A stretch of 64,000 nt of DNA from the NCBI RefSeq assembly GCF_001723175.1, contig NC_064650.1, forward strand, positions 1,798,001-1,862,000, given 5' to 3'. Position numbers and translations under genes: made by a program. Below are positions 1 through 10,986 of this stretch, piece by piece; the stretch's first letter is position 1; every line of letters begins with the position of its first letter. The notes beneath the pieces are model-generated. The model worked only from the letters and a program-made list of their open reading frames with translations. It had not been told where the DNA came from and made no database searches. Origin of the DNA: Penicillium oxalicum. Lineage: Eukaryota; Ascomycota; Eurotiomycetes; Eurotiales; Aspergillaceae.

Positions 1-1394
1 CATGTGGAACGGGGAACAGGGACAGGCGTGGGATACTACTTATGATGTACATGTAGATCTTTGAGTTGGGCAGAATTTCAAACTGTCATCTTTGATATCA
101 AATCGGCATTCAACCTCTTACAGTCAAAAGGTTAAAGATGTGGGGAAGCACAGAGAAGATCCGAGTCTTCGATTGTAGATGGACTATCACGACAAGTAGC
201 CTTTGCAACTCGTAAAGAGAGAAAGTATGCGGGTCTCCAAACCCGGTGCGACTTTGCCAAGTAGACACTCTGCACCGACGATGTACCCGAAAAGACGTCG
301 ATTGTGTGAGAACTTTTCCCTCGAGTCGATGATTGCCCCGCACTTGTCTCAATCACCATCACTATTGTATCTTGTACCGTAGTGATTTTCTTATCGACAA
401 AGCACACTACGATATTCATGCACGAATAAGATTAGCCGGCAATCGAACTTTTCAAAATGGAAATAGTTTCCACTGCAGCATAGACTCCTTTCCTATCCTG
501 GTGTACAAAGTGCCATGCGTAGCCTTTTATACTGCGGACATGCGTCTTAGCCAACATATTAAAATTTATTAATTTCGAAAAAGCTATCAGAATACGAAAA
601 AAAAGTATGACCTAAGAGCTTTGGCGAAACTGTCAAACAAGTAGGTAAGAAGAGCAATAGCACCTATTTGACTAAAAAAGATCCAACCACATGAGGATAA
701 GAACTCGCAAACTCAGCGCTGATTTGTCCCACGGGATCGCTTTTCCCAAACGGGATGTCCAAAGTCCCTCCTGCCGAAAATGGCAAACTTATCCATCCTC
801 ACCACAAATGTTGCCCAAGCAGGCCATGGGAAAACAGCAACCTTGACGGTGCCTCGCACAACCAACACTGTCAATATTGATGAGAAATTCAATATTGCCT
901 TCATCAAAATGTGTTGTCGGTGATGCTAAGCTCATTCACTTCGGGCCGATCGTGCTGCGAGCAGGATGCACGAAATTCCGGTCGACGTTTTTAAACCCTT
1001 CGCTGAAACGTCGAGCTGAGTGCTTTACTGTTCCATGCTTGAGGGTGGAGGTTAGAAGAGTTCTTTGCCAGTCTGGGAATCTGAGATGGCGCTGAGAAAT
1101 TGATAGAATTCGATCCAGGCTGGGACGGAGATGCCGGCGGCTTCCTTCTCTTTCTGCTTGGCCACATGATCTTTTTGAAAAGGTAAAAGAGAACTTCTCA
1201 GTTGTGTCTGGTATTCTCTTGAAATTGCAGGCTCGTTCATTGCTTCCAGGAGTGGGCGATGGTGATGGAGCCGACAGAGACATATCTTTCTGTCATGGTC
1301 GGTAGAATATTGTACTGCCATTGTCCACTTGACACCTCATTAAAAGGTGTCTCTAAGCCACAGGAATTGATCCTAGGCTCCGGGCTTGTCGCAG
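1..1394. other. left-edge region without a supported gene
   Basis: Short frames occur on both strands. The longest are two overlapping minus-strand frames at 936-1283 and 1052-1321. Neither shows a domain, a family motif or convincing splice sites. The interval lies downstream of the deaminase gene's stop, so its right part probably holds that gene's 3' UTR. I see no gene here. Confidence 0.5.
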
Positions 1395-3933
1395 TCAAAT
1401 ATTTGAGTCCCTGTTTGTCATGTGGGACTGCAAGGTAGGCTGACTGTGATAAGCGACCGATTTGTTGAGCACAATCTTCACGGCGCAGTTTTGAGCCGTG
1501 ACGTAGAGGGTTCCATCTGGTGGAAGCTCAAATGTCTTTTCTATCTCGAGTCCTGGCTCCCAGGCATCTACTACAAGAGATTCCAAAGGCAATCCTGTAG
1601 TCTGCTCGAGCTGAAGTTTTTCGATGGAGACCGCAAGGCCTCTTTCTGTGAGTCTCGCATCAGGACTCTCTTCTATTTCGAGGTGTATATTCAGAGAGCC
1701 AGCTAGAAAGATTTGCGACGAGATTGGCGGAGTCCTAACTTCTGTGGAGAGATTATGAGGTTCCAAAGCACATGTTTCTAGCACTTGAGAGTGTTGAGGC
1801 ACGCCTATAGCTGAGCCAGGAGGGCTGGCAATTGAAGATCCTTGGGCACCAGCGGATAAAGACACCGAGTTACTCGTCATCTTAGCGATATCTTTCGCAA
1901 CACTGGAATTTGACACAGAAAGTGATGCTGAGCTCTCTGTAATTCTGGTAGTGTTCTTTAGAGCACTCAAATTTGACGCAGAGAGTGTTGCTGGACTCTT
2001 TATTATTTTCGTATTCTCCTCCACAACACTCAAGGCTGATGTGGGGAGTGATATAGAGCTCTTCGTTGCTTTAGTAGTATCTCTCGCAGCACTCAAAGCT
2101 GATTCGGAGAGTGACACTGAGCTCCTTTTCGTTTTGGCACACTCCTTCACAGCACTCAAAGTCGATACGGAGAGTGCCGCCGAGCTCTTCGTTGCTTTAG
2201 TAGTATCTCTCGCAGCACTCGAAGTTGACGCAGTGAGGGACGCAGAGCTCTTTATCGTTTTAGTAGTATCTTTCCGAGAACTCGAATTTGACGCGGAGCT
2301 CCTGGTCGTTTTAATATTCTTCTCCATAGCACTCAAAGTTGAAGCTGAGAGTGACACTGAGCTCTCCATTGTCTTTATAGTCTCTTTCACAGCCCTTATT
2401 GTTGATGCGGAGAGTGACACTGAGCTCTTCATCATTTGGGGTATGTCTTTGATAGCACTCAAAGTTGACGCGGAGACTGGAAGACAAAGCAATGTACTTT
2501 CCCTCGGGCAAGGATGACGCTGAATCTGGCCCTTATCTCGTACCGCAATGGTTTTTCGAGCAAACTCAGCAAGACGTTGATTGAATTGGTGCTCCAGCTT
2601 CTTGAAAGATGACAGCATTGGGAGCCGCCAGCCAGGATACAATCGTCCATGTGTTCGCGCAGTGTGCATTTTGCCATGGCATTGAATGAATTGATCACAC
2701 AAGAAGCAGGCATCTTTGCTGGAGGCAATAACACGTGGGAACAGTGGGGAGGATTTTAATTCGCAATAGGCAATCAGTTGGATCTCTGCGTGTATTTTGG
2801 CTTCCTTTAGAGTCTTTTTAGCCTGCTTGGCGAATTCACTTGTGAAATCCCTCTTTTCGTCCCCCTTTTTTAAACGAAAGACGCGTGAGAGATCCTGCTG
2901 TTTAGTCTGTTTTTTTCCTAGACGAGCCATTGCAGTTTTAAGATTCGGAGAGTATGCTGTCAGCTGAACTCGTTTGAAAGCCTCTTCAGGAAGAGTGGCT
3001 GGTTCAATCTTGATGTTTCGGACAGGAGGGAATTTCTTGGCAATGCGGTAGAGTATCCTCGCTGCTTCTTGATATCGAGCAACTTTTTGGATTATATCGA
3101 GCAGGGTAGGGGCAAATTCTTTATTATCAATCTCTTTAGTGGGACCAGTGGGAATGAGACCGAGAAGTTGTCCTAGGTCCGGAACAGTGTTTAATCGATC
3201 CATTTGTTCGACAATGGCTTTGAGACGAGGTGTAACCCTATACTTCTGCCAATCATTGACAAGTTGGATCACACTTTTTGATTCGGTTTCGAACAATGAC
3301 TTTGCTTTTTCGAGGTTAGACTGCAGTAGTTTCTCGGGAATTATTTCCTCGATTCCTTTAATTGCCCGCTGCAGAAGATATTCGATGGACTTTTCGGCGC
3401 CTTGACCCTTTGTGCCAGTAAACCGCAATCTGTGAGAAATACGAGTCGAGCACATTTGCACAATCCGGACAAGAAGTTCTTCTGTAGTCTCCACGGAGTT
3501 GCCGCGTTCTGATGAAGCTCATGGTCAAAAACAACATCCAAAATATGCAGGGACTTATTCACAAACCATATTGTGACTTGCGAAGAACATCGAAGATGCT
3601 TTCAAATCGATTACATAACCTCAATAATTTTTCACTTCCATCTGTGTATGTCTCTTTGTTGATTGCCAACAGAGCCTTCAATGCCACGCCGTCAAGGTCC
3701 TGCTCAACACACATGGCAGGGATGTAGGTTGGGCCATCTTGGGTTTTTGCGAGAAAGGAGAGGGTTTCGACTAAATCTCTCTCTTTAGATAAAGGAAGTA
3801 TGTACCCTTTCTTTGAGCCTTTAAATTGCTCGATAGGCTGACGTTTCGGTGACTCGGGGATTTCATGCAGAAGGTAGTTGAGAGCAATGTTTTCTGCACA
3901 AAGTACCGCGGCAGCGCGTGACGCGGCAGTCAT
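1395..3933 (-). CDS. OTT_1508-type deaminase-fold protein with 21-residue repeats
   Basis: Two exons, 3933-3567 and 3508-1395, give about 826 residues. The 58-bp intron (3566-3509) starts GTTTGT and ends CAG, and joining restores the frame. The ATG at 3933 is used because the open frame upstream starts only at GTG. The N-terminal half looks like the helical region of fungal OTT_1508-like proteins. The deaminase signature follows: HAE at about residues 362-364 and CFLC at 390-393, the expected zinc-binding and catalytic residues. After this comes a Ser/Thr-rich block of about nine 21-residue repeats, then an acidic unique tail. The family belongs to the nucleotide/nucleic-acid deaminase superfamily and is expanded in filamentous fungi; its substrate is not known to me. 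The exon structure and motifs are seen; activity is inferred. A desaturase relic lies upstream on the opposite strand. Confidence 0.82.
1849..2490 (-). repeat. degenerate 63-bp coding repeat (21-residue units)
   Basis: This block inside the deaminase gene encodes about nine full and two partial units of the form SSxSLSxSxLSAxKxxTKxxx. One unit is shortened to 17 residues. Two copies share an identical stretch of 39 bases starting at 2056 and 2182, exactly 126 bp (two units) apart, which points to recent duplication or gene conversion. The unit is three heptads long, with a Ser/Ala-rich half and a charged half. Confidence 0.9.
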
Positions 3934-4958
3934 TATACAAGTGTCATGGGGAGGCACTCGGGAGAAGACCGTGAGAGGTGAGCCATCCGACCAGAGCTGA
4001 ACCTGATATTAATGTAGAAAAGTAGATAGTGAAGATCCAACAGCAGGACCAACCCCGCAAAAAACGCCTTGTGTGTTGGCCACGTCAGTAGTCGGAATCC
4101 CTGCCTTGACTGCGCCTGTTCAGTGGTTGTACCACGAATGAGCCGCCCAATCTGCAATGCATGCTCGCAACACTGTCCTAAATTCCTCTTGGGGGTATAT
4201 CCCAAAGCGAATTCGAGCATAAAAAGCAAAGAATGAGGGTTGCACCCGCTATAATTCGCCTGCATCACAGAGGTACGGTAGCCCTGAGGCTGAATTACTC
4301 GCGGCGGGTCGACTATGCAATTGACGGTCCCACTACCCGCTCCCGCTCCTGCGTGCTCGGGTACGAGGCCGGGTGATCGATCCACCTACAACACCTTTGA
4401 TCCAGTTCAAGCGCTGATTTGATCTTGTCAGAATGCTAAATCGTGATGCACCATGGTCTCATCCATAGACCATAAATTTACAGGGGAAATTCCTTTCAAA
4501 GAAGACGGTCCAATTGGCTTCTTTAAGACATTTCAAGGTGTAGTAGTGCTCCTCGCAACTACCTATATATGATAGGGGGTTATTTGGATATAACGACTTG
4601 GGTCGCTGAGTATGATAAGTTGCTATGGCTATGTTTCACTGTACCTAGTAGAAACATTAGGTACTCCCAGAAAAAACTGTCAGCAACCTAAGCTCAGCAA
4701 ATATGTGATGGCACTGCTAAATCCGGCGCGGCGGGGGGCGGATCGACCACCTTAGGGTTGGAACAAATTATCTGGCTGTGTAGTATGTTGTAGGCTTTTC
4801 TGCGAAACTTTCCTCTTTTTAGTGTTGCACGTTTCTCGTTGCTCGGGGGGGAAAAGATCACCTGCTCGATAGTTTGCACAGCGTTGAGAAAGCACCACTC
4901 AACTGACAGAGAATGGCGGCCCCTGAAATAAGCGGACGAAGGTCCAAGACTATCCACA
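3934..4958. promoter_or_regulatory. spacer between deaminase gene and desaturase relic
   Basis: This 1.0-kb interval lies between the divergent starts of the deaminase gene and the desaturase pseudogene, so it should carry the promoter of the former. A minus-strand frame (3933-4385) overlaps the deaminase 5' end, and another lies at 4694-4957. Neither has a recognisable domain. No clear TATA box was identified. Confidence 0.5.
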
Positions 4959-5915
4959 ATGCCCAGTAAGAAGCCTCACCTCACTGAGATGCCCATCACA
5001 CTGTAAAACTAATATCAACGTACCAGTTGGCTGAGTCTGTTCCTTCATTATCGTGGTTCCGTGCATGGGCCTCGTGGGCGGCGTTTTACTGTCCACTCAA
5101 GCGCGCCACAGCCGCCGTTGCCATTTTCGACTACTTTAATACTAGACTGGGAATAACAGCCGGTGATTTCATCGACGAAGCTTTGTTGGCCCTCGAGAGG
5201 ATGTCACCACCTCTGGGCCCATTCCTCATACAGAGCATCGACTCCGCTCAAAATTCACCCCGTTTCCGTTGGTGTTGGTGCCGTCCAGGGCTCTATCCGA
5301 TGATGGTCCAGGGGCCACCGTGCTTACCACCGCTACACCGACACAGAAAGAAAACCATGTGCTTGTGCGCAGGGACTTCTGGTACACCCATCTGGGCTGG
5401 ATGGTGATGCAGTAAGTCCCCAAGCAATACGGCCGGGTCAATATTACCGATTTCAACAAGGACCCGGTTGTGGTGTGGCAGTATGGCCCGATAACATGGG
5501 CGATCTGGACATGGAAACAGCTCGGCCTGGCATACAATCTCAAGGAATTCAAGGCAAGTTAGATTGAAATAGCAAGACTCCAGCAGTTGCAAAAAAAGAA
5601 AGAAAGAAAAAAAAAGCTGAATATCAAGCGGTCGACACCCGTGGCACCCCTATTTCCTAACTGCCCGTGATAACTTGAGATGAATTCAAGGCTGAGTCTG
5701 CTAAGTCCGATGGCAGGGCAATGGTGACAATCACCGATGTGGCTCATAAAATCTCTCATTTGATCAAAGAGCACCTTGGTGGCAAAGCGCTCATTGCCTC
5801 GGCTATTGGTAAGAATGCAACAGCTACCTTCAACGGTGAAGTTTATTGGCATTCGAATGCGACGCACAAATTGCTATCTACAATGCGCGTGGACGTTATT
5901 TATGGAGGTGGGGGG
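4959..5915 (+). pseudogene. delta-9 (stearoyl-CoA) fatty acid desaturase pseudogene
   Basis: Fragments in several frames match the Ole1/SdeA family in order. They are an N-terminus from ATG 4959 (KPHLTEMPIT), the [13 protein letters not shown] segment (ending about 5163), the first His box decayed to HHLWAH (about 5205), the second as RGHRAYHRYTDT, then [30 protein letters not shown] and LQQLQKK. Last comes an almost intact cytochrome b5 domain (about 5700-5915: KEHLGGKALIA, HSNATHKLLSTMRV). Stops occur at 5004, 5010, 5301, 5413, 5560 and 5676. At least two frame changes are evident (after about 5045 and near 5360), plus a break near 5163-5199. DPVVVWQ runs straight into the pre-b5 segment, so roughly 100 or more residues holding the third His box are deleted. 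The active enzyme desaturates acyl-CoA in the ER; this copy cannot. Identity is firm; the cause of decay is inferred. Confidence 0.93.
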
Positions 5916-7796
5916 AGGTGCAGATCTGAAAGTGCGCTTCCTCCGAGAGACTGGATGGTTTCATTTGGAAGAAGTTGGAGAGCAAAAGGTTCACTTTCAG
6001 AATTTTGAGCGCTACTGTCTCCCTGGCCACTTAGTGAAGTCGATATTGGAAGCTGCATCCTGACATGATTGGGATCAGCGCTGCGCATGCGATTGCACCT
6101 CATTTGAATCATACAACTTTTGAGTAGTGCCAAATATGCGCTTTTCGACGAATTTCCATCTACCCTCTTCAAATGCTGCAGCTGTTTGCGGCAAACACGC
6201 AATGTGTCTCAATATCTTGCATCTCGTGTCCTGTCTGTTGCATTATCGATCACGTCTTTCCAGTGATGCAGGGCAACAACACGTTGATTTTGAAAATCGG
6301 CAGGTTTCAATATAAGATTTTAGCCCTACAGCGGATGGGGGAATCAGTATCAACATACGATTCATTAGTGTCCCGAGGTTTTCTACTTGGCCCTCATAGG
6401 AATAGATTCGCTTACGAAGGAACGACGGATCGAATAATTGTTTTTTTTTCCCAATAGAAGATGTGCGCGGGAAATACTCCAGATTTAGAAGATCTTGAGG
6501 ATTGTCAGAAAACCATCCTACCTACTTCTCTTTGAATACGGTTTCCTGCGTCAAAACCTCAATAGATCCAGTTTTCTCATGACGGGTCGCGCCGCAATCG
6601 CTTTTGACTTTGAAGTCGCAGTTGTTAAAGAATCTGTGGGAGTAAAAGTCAAAAGCCCTACTCCAGGTACCCACCCAGCAAAGAAAATAGTACAGTCGAG
6701 TAACCCGACCATTCCACCCACCAAGAACCTTAGCCACCTCTAGACACATACGTACGTACTCACATACGTACGCACTACCAACCCTCTCACCATTAAACCC
6801 ACTACATCCACGGTAGACACACGCAATATCCAAAATAACCCAGAGACTAGACTTCCACGAACCCACTATTCAAGGAAAATAACACACACAATTCCTCCCG
6901 TCTCGACCGGATCCAGACACTCCATGCACTATTCCACTCGAAGGACTCGGCAATCCTCATGTTTCTCAGCTACCGAGAAGGAGTCGGGCGTCGCGGCCTT
7001 TTTTTTTCCTTTCTGTTTAGTAGCTTTTCAATTAGGGGGTCATTTCCGTCCGATTCGAGAGAGGGGCGAGTTTTGTGCTGGGCTGTGTTGCATAATCTGT
7101 CGACTGGAGGGTCTCGCCCTGTTGTTGCTTTTGACGAGTCTGGACTTTGCTTGGACTTTGCTTGGACTTGGACTATTGGGATTCTCGGCAAGTCGGAGAG
7201 CCGAGGTGGAGTTGGAGTTTCGGGAGGACTCCGGCTTTTGTGGGGCGGTTGGAAAAGAGGGCGTGGAGATGTGGGGAGGGAGGGAGGAAGAAGGAGGGGA
7301 TGTGGGTGTGGGTGTGGGTGTGGATGATAGAATGAGGGCGTTTCTACAGTAGGGATAGTCATTATGGAAGATGGCAGAGACATTGGGATGGTTCTATAGC
7401 TGAAGTTGGGGAGAAATTTTGAAGTGGGGGGAATGGATGGGAAAGATCCAGTGAGAAAGGTGGCTGTCAATGCACTCCAGTTGTCCTAGGTAGCATCAAT
7501 TCTTTGCTATTTGAATTTCCATGTCCCCAGATAGGAGTTAGTACTGGCACGAATGAAAAGGTATATCTGTCATGACGAGGCTCAATCAGAACCGTTCTCG
7601 TGGCAATACTCTAATAGACAAGCTGGCTATTCAAAATGAGAAGAATTCATCATATTCCAGGAAGGGGGAGGTCAAAATATCTCCGAATCGGCCATATTAT
7701 ATCTCGACCATAATTAATTCCACATTCAAGTCAATAACTCATTCACCAGAGCAACATTCATCGTGCCGGAGCAAAGCCCATGAGCGACCCAGCCTC
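5916..7796. other. spacer downstream of pseudogene, no supported gene
   Basis: The interval lies between the desaturase relic and the convergent transporter stop. It contains a minus-strand frame of 166 codons (6970-7470) with a Pro-His run, caused by a G/T repeat at 7301-7323, and overlapping plus-strand frames. None has a recognisable domain. I see no supported gene. Confidence 0.5.
7301..7323. repeat. short TGTGGG tandem repeat
   Basis: About four copies of a TGTGGG unit sit in a purine-rich stretch. It is not the fungal telomere repeat. It accounts for the PHPH and VGVG runs in the overlapping spurious frames. Confidence 0.8.
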
Positions 7797-9655
7797 TTAA
7801 GCGTGGTGAGTGGCCTCGACCTCCTCGGTGATGGGCTGCTTCTCGCCCTTGAGGTCCTCGACGTTCTCGACGCCAGCCAGACCCAACTCGGCGTAGATGC
7901 GCTCCATGCGAGCACGGTCCGCCTCGGCAATACTCTCCTTGGCGCCGCCGAAGAAGATATCCAACTCCTCCAGAGTCTTGTCCTTGGTCTCGGGAGCAAA
8001 CTTCCAAATGAATAAACCACCCAGCGCACTGAAGATGGCAAAGAAGATGTAGGTACCGTACTTCATCGAGTCCAGCATGTCCTTGGTGGTCAGACCGATG
8101 ATGAAGTTGAACATCCAGTTGGTGGAAGCGACGATGGCGACACCACGGGAACGCTGACTGTTGGGGAAGATTTCCTGAGTCAAGACCCAAGCAACGGGAC
8201 CTAGCGAGTGAGACTACCTGTCAGTATTTCATGTCGGATGGCAAAGTGGACTGGTGGGGGAAAAGACAGGGGGGAAGGGGAGAAAAAAAGAAAGAAAAAT
8301 AGGTGATCAATGATGATCCATTCGGACTTACCCCAAGAGTAGGCAAAGTTGACGGCAAACAGCCAGATGAAGGCGATGGCAACCCAACCTTGGGTCTGTG
8401 CCAGACCCTCCTTCTTGTCCCATTCGGGCTTGTAGACACCCTCGACGGCGGCAACGACGATGTGACACAGGAACATACCGGCGGCACCGGTGATGAGGAA
8501 AGTCTTACGACCGAACTTGTCCAGGAAACCGACGGCGGGGAGAGTGAAGATGATCTGCAGGATACCAGTGACACCGGTGGCCAACAGGGTGGTCTTGGTG
8601 GAGGAGAAACCGAAACTGCTGAAAATCTGGGGCGCATAGTACAGAACAGCGTTGATACCGGTGAACTGCTGGCAAATCATGGTTCCGCAACCGAGCATCA
8701 GACGCTTGAACATGTTGGGGGCGAACAGAGCCTTCCAGGGAGCAAGAGCACCACCGGAGCCGACCATCTCACGCTCGGTCTCCTCATCGAACTTCACGGC
8801 AGCCAAGATCTCGAGGAACTCGGCCTGGACCAGGGGGTCGTGGGGAGGGAGACGGCGGAGCTTGGAGAGAGCGGTACGGGCCTCCTCCTCGCGGTGCTTC
8901 ATCATCAACCAACGAGGGGAGAAGGGGAAGAAGAACATGCCAAAGAAGAGAATCCAGGCGGGGATGATCTGGAGACCCAGCGGCAGACGCCAGGCAATGG
9001 TCTTCTGGCCCAAGCAGGTGTGACCGTGGTTCTGAGCCGAGTTGTAGGTGTGATCGGGGAGGTAGGGGTTGGCAATGCCCTCGGGGTTGCAGGTGTTGCC
9101 ACCGACGAACTGCATACCGTAGTCCAGCCAGAAGGAGATGGCGGTACCGATGGTGATGGACAGTTGCTGGAGAGAGACCAGCGAACCACGCAGCTCAGGA
9201 GGCGCAATCTCGGCCTGGTACAGTGGAATGACCATACTGAACATACCAATACCGATACCACCGACGATTCGGCCGGCGAAGAAGTAGGCGGGAGTCTGCG
9301 CACCAGTCTGCAGACCAGTACCGATAGTGAAGATAATCACCGCCGTCATCATAGCGTACTTTCGAGAGATGCGATCCGCAAGGACACCGTTGATCAACGC
9401 ACCCGCCCAAGCACCAAGCTCGAGGGAGGCCACGAGCCAACCTTGAATGGTGGATCCGTCAAAGTACGGGAAGTGGTTCCTGAAGTTCTCCATGACCAGG
9501 ACAGGGCCCATGACACCCTGATCGTAACCGTACATGATACATCCCAGAGAGGCGAACAGACAGGTCGAGAAGACATAAGGATTCTGCAGCATACCCACGA
9601 GACCGTGGGCCTTTTTGGCGTTGGCACGGCCAACGACCGACTGACTGACCGCCAT
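7797..9655 (-). CDS. MFS sugar (hexose-type) transporter
   Basis: Two exons (9655-8332 and 8200-7797) give 575 residues, with a 131-bp intron (GTAAGT..CTAG) rejoining TYR-SER-TRP-GLY to PVAWVLTQE. It is a plasma-membrane sugar carrier of the MFS sugar porter family, probably a proton symporter. Visible signatures are the loop 2-3 motif DRISRK near residue 94, GRIVGGIGIGM followed by EIAPPELRG, FSPRWLM near 245, the QQFTGINAVLYYAPQIF segment, and DKFGRKTFLITG near 380. Length and spacing fit 12 membrane helices with cytosolic tails. The ATG at 9655 was chosen because it starts the conserved N-terminus; the open frame runs further upstream, but into apparent 5' UTR. Codon bias is strong and GC3 is high, suggesting high expression. 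The exact sugar cannot be told from sequence; a quinate or polyol substrate is a less likely alternative. Confidence 0.93.
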
Positions 9656-9810
9656 CTTTTGCGCGTTGGGGCTCACTCGAGCGGATTGAGGATGGTGGTG
9701 AGCAAGATCAAGGAGGCGCGCGGGGGAGATGGGAAGAAGATACAACCAAGAAGGAGTGATCAACGAGCCTGGCAGAAGTCGTACTCTGAGGAGAGGCGGA
9801 TCAGCGTGGG

Positions 9811-9820
9811 TTATATAGTC
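9811..9820 (-). promoter_or_regulatory. TATA box of the sugar transporter gene
   Basis: On the minus strand this reads CTATATAA, about 155 bp upstream of the transporter ATG, with a pyrimidine-rich stretch between. Spacing suits a fungal core promoter. Confidence 0.6.
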
Positions 9821-10986
9821 GTGTTTACAACCGTACCTCGCGTGCTGGTCACACGCCGTTTGCCCTGCGCCTTTTCCAGTACCTGCTCTTCTCCACAAAC
9901 TCTTTCTGGGTTTCCACTTTTATTGCCTTTTTCTCTTCCCTTTTTTTTTCCTTTCCCCGTGTGAATTTTGATGTTATTTTTTTTTCTGTCATTTTCCCCC
10001 CTCTTTCCCGCGTCCCGCTCGCTCTTTTGCTGCTCTTCTTTTCCCCTCCACGGGGTCTAGCGCGAATCATGCCAGACACTTTCCCCGGATGAGGGAGTCT
10101 CCTCCGTGCTCTGCATCGGAATAGCATCCAATCAACATCCCTGATATATTCCCCGAGAAGACCAGTCACGGACCAACAGGATTGCCGATACCAGCACAGA
10201 CTCAACGCGCACTAGTCACCAAGGTGGTTAGACTCGGGGGGAAGCATTCACACGGAGATGCGATACTCCAGAATGGTCCCGTTCGAGACCCAACCGAATA
10301 TCAAAGGTGCGCCAACGCTAGTGAGCGCCACCAAGCTTTGGTGGCCATGAGTGAAGCACTCTTGTCCTACGCGTTGGCGTCACCTTGGCACATGGGCGCC
10401 GTGACAAGTCTTGTGGGCGAGCCTTGGTTGGCAACCAGAAAACTGATTGGCCGATACATCCTCTCTATCAGACAACATCGCATCGCACGATTCTGGCTTT
10501 CCGCTTGGAGGCCCGGCTGGTGAGGGTCTTTACAACCGCAGTGAATGGCTTCCTCTTGACCTTCCCCCCCTGCTTAGCGCTGACAGACAGGGTTCGGGGT
10601 CACTAGTTTCTGTAAGACCTCAGAACCCTAATTTGCCCTGCTTGGGCCGATATTAGACCGATGTCGATTGTACATGTGCTCGGGTTGCCATTCTGAAGCC
10701 GCGTCGGGGGCCCCATCCCGAACTTGTGAGACATCCAACGAACACCCAGACTCGCAGCGCCCCCTCCGAGCTCCTCGTGACGGAAATCTGGGACGGTGCG
10801 GAGGCGTTCACCCTTTTGGGTCATGATGGGGGGAACCCTTGGAGGCTAGAATGGGAGTTTGCGTCAAATGAGATGGCTCTTCCCAGAAATGGAACTTCGC
10901 TGACTCTGTCGCTTCGTCACTGACTGGACGACCAAAGCGCAAAATATGACAATGCCCTGTGGCGAGAACCTCAGAGAATCCTGGAG
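9821..10986. promoter_or_regulatory. upstream region of the sugar transporter
   Basis: About 1.2 kb upstream of the transporter TATA box with no supported gene. It contains CCAAT pentamers (for example near 10125 on plus and near 10446 on minus) and a dense group of inverted repeats at 10310-10440. Pyrimidine-rich tracts lie at 9900-10050. Control of the transporter is inferred from position only. Confidence 0.45.
10310..10379. repeat. nested inverted repeats
   Basis: Outer 9-bp arms (CGCCAACGC at 10310-10318 and GCGTTGGCG at 10371-10379) enclose a second perfect hairpin with 8-bp arms (GCCACCAA/TTGGTGGC at 10327-10345, 3-base loop). Two more small dyads follow at about 10403-10413 (ACAAG-T-CTTGT) and about 10425-10438 (TGGTTG-G-CAACCA). 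The group lies about 650-780 bp upstream of the transporter start. Confidence 0.75.

Noticed and set aside
3933..4385. Minus-strand frame of 150 codons upstream of the deaminase gene
   Set aside because: It is in another frame, overlaps the gene's start, has no splice sites that join it to the deaminase exon and shows no motif.
7301..7323. Possible internal telomere-like repeat
   Set aside because: The unit is TGTGGG, not the fungal TTAGGG, and only about four copies are present.
6970..7470. Minus-strand frame of 166 codons with Pro-His run
   Set aside because: The composition follows a G/T repeat and GC skew, overlapping frames exist on the other strand, and no domain is visible.
8303..9964. 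Plus-strand open frame of 553 codons opposite the sugar transporter
   Set aside because: It is antisense to a clear transporter gene with strong codon bias, which often leaves long antisense frames. It runs through the transporter's intron and leader and has no recognisable domain.
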